Shown here one piece after another: positions 36,479-48,522 of a DNA stretch of 64,000 bases. Location of the stretch: NCBI RefSeq assembly GCF_001949145.1, contig NW_019091370.1:1063601-1127600 (forward strand). The letters are read 5' to 3'. Source of the stretch: Acanthaster planci (taxonomy: Eukaryota; Echinodermata; Asteroidea; Valvatida; Acanthasteridae). The notes beneath the pieces are model-generated. The model did no database searches and was not told where the DNA came from. It saw only the letters and a list, made by a program, of their open reading frames with translations. A program made the translations under genes and the position numbers. Every line of letters begins with the position of its first letter. Position 1 is the stretch's first letter.

Positions 36479-39400
36479 CATGCTATTCACGATTTTTCTC
36501 GGCGTTGCCGTTAGAATTGTTCTCTTTAACTCTTCCTTGGCTTCGTGGCTAGCAGAAAGAGTAGAAATATCGACGCCTTTAACATCGTGGAAATCAGGTG
36601 AGCTAGACTAAATGGTATGATTTAAATTTAAAAAATATAAAACTGCTATTTGTGCAGTGCCACTGCCTCATGCTGGTACCATAGTATTAGTACACTGGTC
36701 ATGCTGGTACACTGGTACCATGTGTGTTATCATGCCATGGTTAACCCATATGACCCACAGAACTGTGGGGTCCGACGTCCACCCCGCTCCCATGGGGTAA
36801 TCATGGTTATGGAAGTCATGTTTTAAATTTTTTGTCTAGGTATCTTTTATGTTGAGGGATTTATTGTATATTTGGGGACAGCCTGGTTTTTTGTCATTTT
36901 ATTCTTGCAAAACTGGTCATGGTAGGGCAACCTTGTCCAAATGTTTACCATGTTTAAAAAGGTAATTTGTAGGGTCCTTTTAATTGGGACTAGTTGTTTG
37001 TTATGTGCTTGTCATGTTTTAAGTTGTACTTGATCATCGATAAAGTTGATTTTGAAACCATTGTTTCAACATTAATTTGCAATGGAAATCTTGATATAAG
37101 TTGCATGGACTGGAAGCTGGGTTAATTAAGTTGATAAAAAAGAGTATAAAGTGTGTAACTGGCTGTTCTATTGTGTGTGTCTATCTACAGTGATAGAAGG
37201 AATTACTCTTCTGCAGAATGGCATCTCTCCCTATGCAGGTGATGTATTTCATGAGGTGAGGACTAACTTCATTAACTAACGTTAGTCTAACTAAGGGACT
37301 ATTATCACTGGATCATGTTTTCTCAACCAGTTGACACCTTCTTTGTGACATCTCATTTTTCCAGCACTCATTTTTCAGTGGCAATAAGACATGTCAGATA
37401 TGACAATTCTGGGCACTGACAGAAATTTGGGGTCTGTGTTTTCTAGACACCTTTTGTACTGTACTTCTTCCACCACCTGTTGTCAGCGAGCCCGCGGCTG
37501 GTACCTGTCGTCTTTGTTCTACTGGACCTCATTACTGCCTGGCTGCTTTATGCTGGCGCAGGTCACTGCCTGAAGTATCTTGTAAGTTTGCTTGTTGTGA
37601 AGTAAAGATGACTGAGATTTCTTACAGGACCGATCGATAGCACCGTACAATAGACCCGTAATGTAGATTGGAATATTGTACCCAGCGCATACAAATGACA
37701 ACTTACATTACAGGAAAAGAGTTCCTTTGTATTACTTACTTTCTTGTAATGCGTTATATTTCAATTTGGGTATTTCTTGACATTAGAATTGTTCATGAAA
37801 CTTTTACCGTCAAATTTATCTCAAGCGGCTGCACCGTGCACTGAGAAATTTAACAAATTACTAGTAATTTGATTACTTAGTACCTACGGTATTCATTGTT
37901 TGCAGCTTTTAACTCAGTCAAAGGAGAGTGGGATGTTCTCTAAGGATGCAGACAGGCTGCTCATAAAGAAATCAGATATATACAACTTGCCTAGGCTCGT
38001 AGCTTCAATGTGAGTATTTGTAACTGGAATTCCTATCCCTTAGCCCTAGGCATTAATTGTGTACTTCAGTGGTTCTATAGCATTTATATTGTGGCATTTT
38101 TTGTGGGTTTGTTTGAATAAGTATCGTTTTGACACTGGTTATTCGTCATCTTGCATATGTTGGATTATTTTATTTCTAGTTACTTGTTGAATCCATACAC
38201 CGTAGTCACCTGCGTGGGTCAGTCAACCCTTGTCATGACTCACCTAGCAGTCGCTGCAGTCTTTCTGTTTACGACCAGAGGTAGGGCAAACTTTGGACAA
38301 GGTCTTTGACCCCCCTCAATGGAGGTGAAAAGTTAAACAAAGACAGCAAATGTACTTGAATGCCTTACGTCAACGCCGACAGGATTGGTCTTTTTTTTTC
38401 ACCGATTAAAATTACTACAGCGCACCACAACTACGCGATTCAATAGATCTTTAACATAATGGCATGGTGCTTTGTTTACATGTGCGCTTTCCCTTGGCAG
38501 TGAGGTGGGACCCAATCCAAGCCCTCACAGGAGAGAGCGCACCTGTGAACAAAGTGTGACATTATTAATTTTCAGGTCAATTGTCAATGAATATTTCAAT
38601 AGAGGCACACCATTGACCTTCAAATGCCCTGTTTAATATTAAGCTTTGGCCTGTCCCAAGGACATACACTGACCACAGCATACATGGACAGACCACAGAT
38701 AAGATAATCTGAATACTTGATGTGGTCCGTGCACATGTATCAGGTTAATGTTAAGGGTTAAATATATGCACAAACTGAAGAGTGCCAAGTATTGAAGTAA
38801 AAAAGCCTTTAAACATCTGATGAAGCATATTTCATTTTTGTACTCATGTTCAGGGTACAGACTCGCAGCCGCATTTGCCTTAGCGGCAGCAACGTACCAA
38901 TCTTTGTACCCAGCCATGATGGTCGTGCCTTGTGCAATGCATCTGGTCAACTTGAAGGTAAATGACCGCAGCTAGCAATCGTGGGTCAGTGATGTAGTCC
39001 AGTCCGTTGCAAGCTCTATCACAAGTCCGTTCACAAGGAGCAGGATGAACAAAGACACAGGAGTACTTTTGCCATGGTTTCCTTTGAATAGCTTGGGACT
39101 TGACTCAAGAATAAATGGCTCATAACACACCTGTGGGGACATACAATGAACTCGGCTACAACACTGCCACATATTTTTCAGAACCTTACATCCATTTTCC
39201 TTTCCCCTCTTCTTCCATTTTCTTCATACACACGTAGCTTCTCAAAGTTGGATGTCGTCTTATAAGGGTGAAATTTATTTTCAAAAAATGCGATAACAGA
39301 TCAGTTCATGATTATGCAAACTGCCACGGGCAAATTAACAATCGCATCCCAAGGGAATCATAACCTTGCTGAGCAGGTGTAACTGTCATTAGTTACGTGT

Positions 39401-42400
39401 AATATTTCATTCTCTGCTAGGCACAGGCCAGATCCTCCACCGTGTCCTACCTCAGCCCTCCCTCTGTTAAGTCTTACCTGACCACCGCTGTGATGTTTCT
39501 GTTCTGGCTGGGCTGCCTGCATGGACTCTCCTTCCTCATGTTGGAGTCTTGGGACTTTCTCTTCTCCACCTACGGCTGCATGTTAGTACCTGTCCTTCCT
39601 TTCTCATTTGGGCATGGATTGATGGAAAAATTGTGAAATCTTAAAACTGTACTAGGACCCCCAAAAAGAAATCTTTAATCTCTGGTCAGGGCACGCATCT
39701 ATTTCAAGCTTGCGTCTCAATTTTCTCTTTTCTCTTTTCTCTAATCATAATAAAGCTGGTCTAGCCCCATGACTCGATTATGTGTGTCTGCAATTATCTG
39801 CGCTTTCCAACCCTGGAGAAAGCAAAAAAGAAGCTGCGTTGCCGAATCAATTCTGGAACATCAGTCTGACCAGAGACAAACTATTTTTTTTGGGGGGGGG
39901 CCTAAGAGCCATCCAACCCAAGACAGAGAAACCATGAAGCTACCGGGTCAACCTTTTCAGTGCTGCACATGTCAAGTACACGAATAGAAAAGTCTGATAC
40001 CAAAGCTCTATTTCTATACATTCTCTTCACAAGCCATGCCACCAGATCATTGTGGGGTCCATCTTTATCAAAAGTTTGACGGTGGTCAGTCTAGTCTTAC
40101 GCTTTCAGTTAAATTGCTGAGTTTGACCGTATGGACCGCAAAGACCTACAGCTTTGAATCACACTGACCACAACGGAATGTTTCAATGATATAGTGTGCA
40201 TTATATCTTTCTTTCTGTCAGACTGATGGTGCCAAACCTGACCCCAAACATGGGACTGTTCTGGTACTTTTTCACTGAGATGTTTGAGCATTTCCGCTAC
40301 TTTTTCTTGTGGGTCTACCAGATCAATGTCTTCATCTACACGGCTCCATTAGCTATCAAACTGAGGTAAACAATGAGCAGATTTGTAGATTCTGACATGT
40401 TGAACAATCAGTAAAAGATGTGCGACTGACTGGAGAAAATGCTGCCAACTTTAGGTCTTGATATCGGAGTTGGTAGAGGAGTGAGTGGGTTTTCCAGTGA
40501 CCACGGGTCACACTTCATGTTGACTCATTCATTCATTTTTCGTATTCAAACAAATCAATTTCTGGTGTGGTTAATCTACTTTTGCTTCGATTGTGCTCAG
40601 TTGAGTTTGAAATGACCAGAAATCTTGCCTAAGAGCTTTGTTTGTAATTTGCATAAAGAGCATTTTGGCTTTTATAATGTAAAAGGTTTAGTTCTTTCCA
40701 AAAGATTCCTCATATGAAATCAGAAGAGGCAGACATTGGTAAAACAATATTCAGCTAACAAAATATCTCTCATATATTTTTTGAGTTTTTGCTCCATGAA
40801 GTCTGATACTTTTTTACCCCAATCAGGAAGCACCCACTCTTCATGATGTACATCCAGTGCATCATCATGGCCATCTTCAAGTCCTACCCAGCATTTGGCG
40901 ATACCTCCGTCTATCTCGCCCTGCTTCCTGTCTGGTCCCACGCCTTCTACTGTAAGTAGCGGAAGGATACAATACTCACAGTTTGGACCAGACCCAGGGA
41001 CTTGAGACTCGAAGACTGGAGATCTTTCCACATGATCTTGTTGTCTTCTTTGTCATTTGATCCTCATATACTGTAGATCATTGGTTCCTTGTTCTTTTAT
41101 TGTGTCCCTTTTTACAGTTCCAATGTTTGTTGCTTGACCTGTGTTATACCTCGTCGTGTCCCCCTGCCTGTTGTCTGTTTTCTGTCCGTTCAAGGCTTTT
41201 CTGATACGTTTTTTGCCGGTTTTGGAAACGTATGGCTACAGTTGACCTTGTCTTCTCTCCTTACACGATTGTGTTTATAGATAACAAGTTTCTTCGTGTT
41301 TGATAGAATGTTATTTTGATGTTATTTTATGGCAGACCAACAGTAAAATGTTTCTTTGCCATCATTGATTGGTTTGACTCTGAAACTTTTTTTTCATCAA
41401 TACATGCTATTGCAAAGCTTTACATTTTATGACTAATAATTATTTTCTTTAATGTTTCAATGATAACGTATAAATTGTTGTGGCATAAGATCTGATGGTT
41501 TACTCAAGATTAAGACTCGTGAATCTGAGAGCTAAGCCAACAGAACACGTCTAATGCTTCACAGAAAGAAATGAATGAGTCAGACACATCAGTGTCGCTC
41601 TTGAACCGTCCTTTGAAGACAAAAGCCATCTTGTTCTTCCATTCTAATCTCTGTAGATCTACGTAACACCTTGGTGGTAGGCGTCATGTTTGTCCTGTCC
41701 TCCGTCTTGGCACCCATCCTCTGGCAGCTGTGGATCTACTCGGGCAGTGCCAACGCCAACTTCTTCTTTGCTTTCACACTCGTGTACAACACGGCACAAG
41801 TAAGCTCGAGTCACGGGTAGGGAGACAGGGGCTGGACCCTGTGAGACAAACCGTCAGAAGATTTTAGTGGTTTCCCCACAATTAGTCCAAAGAAGATGGT
41901 TTGCAAGGCTTTTTCTGGTAGCAGGATTAAGTCTGGATTGGGTCGATTATTTCCTTGTAAAATTTTCCAGAGTGTCCTCTGAATCCACACAAGGGACAGG
42001 ATCTTGCAGTAATTCTGACAATCAAACATTTTGGCGTCAATCATTTTTTTCCAGACTTGGAGCAATGACCAATTGAGGGTCAAGTACATGTACATGTATA
42101 CCAACTTTCATAGGAAGTACCATTTCCTAGTTTGGAATTTTGACTTGAGGGTCAGGGGTTCGAATCCAACTGCTGGCTATGAGTTGTGTCCATGGGCAAG
42201 CCTCTTTATCCCAGCTGCCAGTCTCCCACTGGCAAAAATAATTGGGAGGGGCATGGGAGGCATGTTTCCCAACTTGAGGCCTGTGTCTCCCTCCCACTCA
42301 GAAATTAAAGAAGGGGAAAAAAAAACTAGTCCCAGTCCACCTTGGTAAGCATTTTAACTGTGAATGAACCCATTGAGTGCCCCCCTCTAGAATATGAGGG

Positions 42401-42739
42401 CCCTCAAGTGCCCCCCTGCAAAATGTACCTCAGTTACGCCACTGCTGTCTCCACCTAGGAGCATAAACCGGAAATGACATAAGCTGGAGATTTACCTGGG
42501 TTAGACTTCAATCTCTTTCGGTTGGAGATGTATTCCTAGTCGTTAATATCCAGTCAACATCACCAGCCTGATCCACAATGGCTAGGAACAGATTTTTATT
42601 TCCCTTGATGCTTCTTAATTCACAGATATTTCTTGCCACCGACGTCCTGTATGCCTTCTTGAAGAGGGAATTTGCTCTCATTCATGGAATGAAGCCAGTC
42701 GACAAGGACGGAAATGCTCAGCAGGCAGTACTGCAGTAA
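36468..42739 (+). CDS. PIGU: GPI transamidase subunit PIG-U
   Basis: Eleven exons: 36468-36597, 37191-37255, 37447-37581, 37906-38009, 38180-38280, 38854-38957, 39421-39581, 40222-40365, 40827-40951, 41657-41799, 42626-42739. Total 1326 nt, 441 residues, every phase consistent, against about 435 in human. PIG-U is a multi-pass ER membrane subunit of the GPI transamidase that replaces C-terminal signals of proteins with a GPI anchor. Conserved stretches: [13 protein letters not shown] near residue 55, [48 protein letters not shown], and [13 protein letters not shown] near the end. The start ATG lies in an MAAP context as in vertebrates. A tRNA-derived SINE occupies the last intron. The gene converges with the SRCR gene downstream. 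Confidence 0.97.
42140..42327 (+). mobile_element. tRNA-derived SINE remnant
   Basis: In the last PIGU intron, a perfect RNA polymerase III B box (GGTTCGAATCC, 42157-42167) is followed by GTCCATGGGCAAGCCTCTTT, typical of many tRNA-derived SINEs. The stretch ends in an A-rich tail (42313-42326). The A box is not clear and no cloverleaf can be drawn, so it is not a tRNA gene. Confidence 0.55.
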
Positions 42740-43032
42740 CCATAAGCCAGACAATGCCTTTGTAGATATTCTGTTGTAGATATTTCCACAAATGCACATC
42801 GAAAAAATCCAGAACTGATGGGCATTTTTTTAAATGTCGATTGAGATCCAAAACACTCTAACCATGCACTTGTTTAATACTTTTTGAATTTAAAATAACT
42901 AATTGTATTTCCATAAGTTGAGTGGGGAGTTTGTATACCAAGAAACTACAGGAAAAAAAGAATGGTCCTGAATGCATCAATCGTTTCAGTCTAAGTTCAA
43001 GATGGGACTGTTTTGAGTGTATCCTGGGAGAA

Positions 43033-43216
43033 TCTCCCTCGAGCAGAAGCACCCCCTCATTGGATGAAAAAAGCCATGTTGGTGGGGAGTGTTGGTAGCC
43101 ATGCGACACTAACACATGCTTTTTATAGTTGTCTGTGAACCAGCGAAGTGCATTTCCGACCAAAGGAGCTGCCATTTCTGGGAAAATTGCGCCCTCTCTT
43201 GGTCCAGCTTGGGGCT
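43033..43216 (-). repeat. Dispersed repeat family R1, copy 2 (inverted)
   Basis: The reverse complement matches 29980-30166 from GCCCCAAGCTGGACCA to GATGAGGGGGTGCTTCTGCT and CGAGGGAG, with about 70-80 percent identity by eye. No coding capacity. Confidence 0.7.
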
Positions 43217-43746
43217 CGGAGATTCCCAGGTGTGCCAATGAATAATGACTGGCCGCATAATGTAAATGCATACATTTTTACTTGAGCTCAGCAGTTGTCA
43301 AGGGCTAATGGTGTTGAGACAAAGTAGATTAATCAAGTAGGAAAATGCAGTGCACATAAAAGAGCCTAGTAGTGTATACGTGTAGGAAAACCAGTCAGGA
43401 AAAGGTTACTTGCTCAACTGAAATTGCTTTAATATTAAAAGAATACTTACTTTTCAGATCCTAATTTTGTCAAATATGTCACTGGACGGAAAGTTGTCAG
43501 TAGATGGAATTTAGAAATAGGTTACTCTTTCAAAATTAAAATCAACCACACTTCTATTATTCTCAGCAACACCGTTAGACGGAAGGAGTTTGCATAGTTC
43601 TTTAGAATCATTGTTTTACAAAGAAAAGAAGTTTAAACATCGCTAACTTTGACATTACTATCAAAACCAGGCTTTAAAAATCTGAAGTGTTTAAAAACCA
43701 TTTAAGTTCGGGAGGGCACGTAAGCACACAATAATTAGAGTACGTT

Positions 43747-43820
43747 CAGGAGATTGTCCGGGAGATTGTCCAGGAGATTGTCCGGGAGATTGTCCCGGAG
43801 ATTGTCCCGGAGATTGTCCA
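43747..43820. repeat. 12-bp minisatellite (GGAGATTGTCCG)n
   Basis: About six copies of GGAGATTGTCCG with C/A/G variation at the junction base. The minus-strand frame reads as NL(R/P/L)DNL repeats, which is an artefact of the 12-bp period. Confidence 0.9.
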
Positions 43821-44082
43821 GTAACGTCAGCACATTGTACCTCAGATTTGTGTAGAGTACCAAGACACAGCTTGTATGTGTCACAAATATCTCAAAAACT
43901 GAAACCCACTTCCACATTTCCAGATTCTTCTCTTTATTCGCCTGGAGGTTTTTAGGGGAGAGAAAATTGGAGCCAAGCCACTGTTACTTTTGCGTGGGAC
44001 TTGACATGCTCCTTGAAAGTTTTGCTCAAAGACTTTGGTAGGTGTCTGGCACGATAGAGTTTGAACGGTATGAAAGACAGAA

Positions 44083-47000
44083 TTAATCCACGGGAGGCAT
44101 GGGACTGCTGGGAGGTGTACTCGTCGGTTCAAACGAGGACACTGATTCCCCGAGACCATGGCGCCGTTGATACGGGCTGGGCTGCTGTCCAAAGTCGACT
44201 GCGTTCGGCAGGAGCGTCGCGTCGTAATCCGGTGCCACCGGCGACGACACGCCATCCGTGCGAGCTTCCGGATAATGGGCCACCGTGGCCTCGTAAGACG
44301 GCGGCGGCTCCTGGGGGAGTTCGGGCGGCTTCCAGGGACTGCTGCTGTAGTCCGGCGGCTCCAGGCCGTGCGGTGGCAAGGTCGGGTCGACACGCATCCC
44401 GTTGACCAAGAACAAACCGGAGCTGCCCCGTATCGGGTAGCGGAACGAGTTCGCCGAATCTGGCCGGCTCAGAGCTCGGACCCTGTTGTTCCGATTCGCC
44501 GTCAGCGAAATCTTTTGCCGGTAGTGGAGATAGCGGACGATCATCAAAGCGCAGGAGACGATCACACTACACGCTATGATGATTCCTATGATTGAACTCA
44601 TGGGCAAACTAATGGTGCCTGGTCAAAGAAGAAAGCAGAGAGTCATTCTTAAAATTTCACATCAGGTTGACACATGTCCATTAGTATAGGATACAGTGGA
44701 AGTCTGTTATAACAAGGTCCTTGAGACTTTACAAATTACCTCGTTATAATAATTACCTTGTATGATAAGAAATGGAAAAATAAAGACTTGGGACTTAAAA
44801 TTGTCCTTGTTAGAAACGTGACCATGTATGAACAGTGTTCTTCTCATCCGTGTTCAACTGGATTCAACTTGGATTGTGCAGTTTCCTTCCATTGTCCATC
44901 AAGTAATATAAAATCATTTATTAAACCAAGTGGAAAGGAGACTACACTGCGTCATGTTTTGGTTCACTGTTGTTAAAATTGACCTAAAGAACGTAGCAGA
45001 GAACAGTAGAGTGCTGTAGGACTAATGTAATACTCAGCTACTCTGTCACAAATTGTGAATGGTTATAAAAAAATCGATTACCGATAATGCTTCCATGGCA
45101 TTGAGGATAATTGAGACGTGCTCTTTGGGGTACCGCGTCTTTTTTTGAAACGGGTGAAGACGGAGGCATTTATTCGGTCTTTTTGTAAGCAGTTTCACGT
45201 CATTGTTTTTAATATATCGATTCTTTTTTTGAGCAAGGAAGACGACAGGCGAGGAAGAAGATTGAACAGTGGTCTTCGATGTTTGTAGGTATAGGCCACA
45301 AATTGAAAAGTTCGAGAAATACGCTGTTCTTGCTCTTACCTGTTGATGGAGGCGCCGGATCGGGGCTTTCATCGGCACATCTCAGCGTCACATCTTCCGA
45401 GTGGACACAGTTATGTTCTCCCCACCCGTTGTGCGAACAGTACGTGAGACGGGACTCGCGACCCGTGCAGTGGACGTTGTCTAGGTGAATGGTACCCGTG
45501 TGTCTGCCGTAATCTGCAGTAGAAGGATGGGTAAAGCGGTACAGTCACTGTCGGTATGATGATCCGCCTATCTGATGAGGCGGCAAATTAATGCCAATGT
45601 TGCTGTACTCGGGAAGACAGAAATCGTTTGAAAGTAATGTACTTGGTTTTACTCAAATTCTTTAGCTTGTGTTAGCGACTATGAAGCCTTTTTATGTTGA
45701 ATTTTGCATTTTGCCCTTCAAAGACGTGCTTATAATTTCGTACTAAGTCTTAACACGTCACCGAAGAAAGTTTTTTCAACCGTCAAATATCCATTCTCTA
45801 GCCCCAATGACTGATGTCCTTTCCTTTCTCTAGCCTCAATGACTGACAGAATTCACTCTGTATTGTGATCATACTTACCAGTGTGGTCCAACGCAAATTC
45901 AACCCCGTTGTACCCCAACTCCCTGCAGGCTACCGTGGCTGCATTCTCTGTCCAATCGTCGTCACACACGGTGCCCCAGACACCGAGATGGTAGATCTCT
46001 AGCCGGCCGGCCGATGCCGTGCTGCCCCCGGTAAGGCGGAGGTCTCCGTCCGCTATTGGCAGAAAAAAAGTACGGTGTCCCAAGAGATTTATCTTACGAT
46101 ACTCTGATTCAAACGTCAAATTTTGCATATGATACAATTTAATGAAATGTCTTGAAGGTTTACCTTCAGTTATTAATTTTGTTTGTTTGTTTGTTCGTTT
46201 ACAGATGAGCTAGTTTTCAGATCAAAGTCAGTGCGAACTGGCAGCCTATCAAAATCGTTGAAGGTGCCGCGAAAGGATTCGAACAATCAGGTTATTAGAC
46301 GCGTAATTTCCAGCGCGGATGAGCCGAAATGCACGGTGGAAAAACCTACATCGTGCAGCAAAGACACTTTCATAATATTATCGACCAAGCTAAAGTCAGA
46401 CAGTGTTAATTTGACTGTAGTCAAATCAATCAAACTCCCGAAATCTCCCCAAATGCTTCAGTATATGGTACAACTTTTAAGGAGATGCAAGTTCATTAAA
46501 AAGTAGTAAAGACTGGGTTTTGCTTTCCCTAAAAAATCCGCCAAAGTTCGCAGGGAACATTTTTCTCAAATGTTTTACGATCAGAGTTCTCTACGTAGAT
46601 TTCACCTGGTGTGTCTTCGGAAATGCAGACTACGCCTGCGTCGCAGTCCTGACTGCTGCACTTGTCGTCCAACCAGCTGTCTCGGGCGCACTGGGCTAGA
46701 TTAGTCTCAATGCCCTGACATCTTAGTCCTGATAAGTACATGGGGCTGGTCAAGTCCGCACCAAACAAAGTCTTGGCGTCGGTGGCCACCTGCAATAGAA
46801 ACATATTTTGATGGGTTGTTATTTTTTTTGAATTAATGGAACGCATGCACACTGCAAAATCTCTGGTGTCAAAATCAACACTTTTTGATGTTATCAGATG
46901 ACCACACCATAAGGTGTTACTTTAACACCACTGGTGTTATTAGGGACACCTGTAAGTGTTACAGTGCTCTGGAATGTGTTAAACGTAACACCAAATAACA

Positions 47001-48522
47001 CCAAAACGTAGAACACCAGTGAAAAGTGTTGATGTAGTCCTGTGATAACACCCGGGGTGTTAAATTTAACACTCCAGTGTTTGCAGTGTATGTGGATGTT
47101 GACAAAGAAGCAGAGAGAGGTCTGACGAAACGTTCTAGCATGTTGTTAGAATGTCCAGCGACTTGTTCCAAGGCTACACCTAATCGTCAAACACGAAACC
47201 GCGACAGTTTCCATCCTGTAGCTTTGTCATGCAACAGGCACTTATCAACTTTCCCCTTCTGGTAAAGTTTCTACCGCTTTCATCGCCATACCTGTACACC
47301 ATCGAAGCCAAGCTGTCCACACGCCACGTTGGCCTCGGCCAGCCCCCAGTGGTCGCTACATATCGTGCCCCACGCCCCACTGTAGAAGACCTGAACACGC
47401 CCCTCGTAGGAGTTGGAGCTGCCTTCTAAACGGATGGTGACTGCATCTATCGGGAACGAGAAAAGAGGGCAGATCAAAGAACAGTTTAATAAATTCTGGA
47501 AAGTCTCAAGTTGGTTATCAACTGTGACTTTTATGATTAAGCTTCGAAGTTTGTGAATTCAAAAATATTTCTATTGTCTGTTTTGCTCATGTGACCAAAA
47601 CAACCCCGATGGTTTATATATACCTGTCGGTTCATAGGCCTGGCAGACGACACCCGCAGCGGTGTCTCTGAGCGGACAGCCAGAGATCACTCCCCACCCG
47701 TCGAATGAACACTTAGCTAGGCTCTCCTCCTCGCCGTCACACGCAACCCGGTCCATCCAGTAGAGACCGCCGCCTGGAGGGAAACTAGTCCCACCCGTGG
47801 CGTTCTTGGCCGTACCGTAGCCGAGTTGCCGGCACGCCACGTACGCGTCGTCCATGCCCCACCCGGAGTCGCAGATTCGACCCCACGTGTCGTTCCGGTA
47901 AATCTCCACTCGCCCTTGATAGACTGTCGACCCGTTGACCAATCTGATTGAATTCTGGTCTGTATAATAGAGGATAAATTGTAGTCATTATTTATTTAGT
48001 CAAACTGAACTTCGATCCAAAAGGGTCGTGCGTCCAATAGAACAATTAATGAGAAAGGTTGAAATTATAACAATCAAGTGTAAGCACGGGAACAGGTCAA
48101 CTCGTACTTCATTGGATTGCATATCTAAAGACTCCAATGGAATGAATTAATTTCACATGTATGTTTTTCAAAACTTTCCGTTTGAAATCATGATTAAAAT
48201 AACCTTTTAAGTGTAAAAAGTCCACTTTGGTTTTGGACACTGTCTTGTTCATATCATCCATTTTGTCTTTCTGACATAATTTTTTTTCTATGTAGCAAAG
48301 CAAGTAATTCGGTTGTTGCCTCACTTTATCGGGGACTGGTCCCCATATCCAGTAACTGCTACTTTATGAACATCACAAATATTTGTTACCTGTGTTGATT
48401 TCTCCCGAAATCAATCCAGAAGCCCAAGCGATTGATAGAGTAACAAACGCCCCCAGTCTCAGGCCACGCGTATTCGACATCATCAAACCCATGATGGCTA
48501 GCAACTTACGGCGAGTGTCCAT
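44083..48522 (-). CDS. Membrane receptor with three SRCR domains and PPxY tail
   Basis: Seven exons: 48522-48390, 47959-47624, 47446-47292, 46789-46606, 46052-45879, 45513-45340, 44618-44083. Total 1692 nt, 563 residues, phases consistent. Order: signal peptide with hydrophobic core near residues 25-37; SRCR1 (about 45-156) in a single exon; SRCR2 (about 157-269) and SRCR3 (about 270-375), each split over two exons; short Pro-rich stalk; TM helix about 394-413; and a 150-residue Pro/Ser-rich cytoplasmic tail. SRCR hallmarks include GRVEIY, WGTVCDD, ACRELGY and AGVVC. SRCR1 and SRCR3 have six cysteines, the group-A pattern, and SRCR2 seven. The tail holds two PPxY motifs (PPDY 473-476, PPSY 491-494), which typically bind WW domains of NEDD4-type ubiquitin ligases. 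SRCR receptors often act in pathogen or debris recognition; ligand unknown. The hydrophobic N-terminus could begin at a later Met. Confidence 0.88.
46849..47089. mobile_element. Inverted-repeat element rich in GGTGTTA/TAACACC
   Basis: Lies in the intron that splits SRCR2. The left end ACACTGCAAA mirrors the right end TTTGCAGTGT; next to these are CTGGTGT and ACTCCAG-type mirrored blocks. The interior holds about ten copies of AACACC or GGTGTT in both orientations. Size and termini fit a MITE. A target-site duplication was not clear, so superfamily is left open. Confidence 0.65.

Larger units (their letters stand above)
42740..44082. other. PIGU-SRCR convergent spacer
   Basis: Contains the 3' ends of the convergent PIGU and SRCR transcripts, an inverted copy of repeat family R1 (43033-43216) and a 12-bp minisatellite (43747-43820). 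No further gene seen. Confidence 0.6.

Noticed and set aside
42157-42167. tRNA gene
   Set aside because: Only a B box; no acceptor stem, anticodon arm or A box could be drawn, so it is treated as a SINE.
44697-44780. pogo/Tigger-like end (GTTATAACAAGG with CCTCGTTATAA)
   Set aside because: Suggestive of mariner-pogo termini but too short and diverged to support an element.
46183-46506. 107-residue plus-strand frame
   Set aside because: Lies inside an SRCR intron on the opposite strand, lysine/serine rich without domain or splice support.
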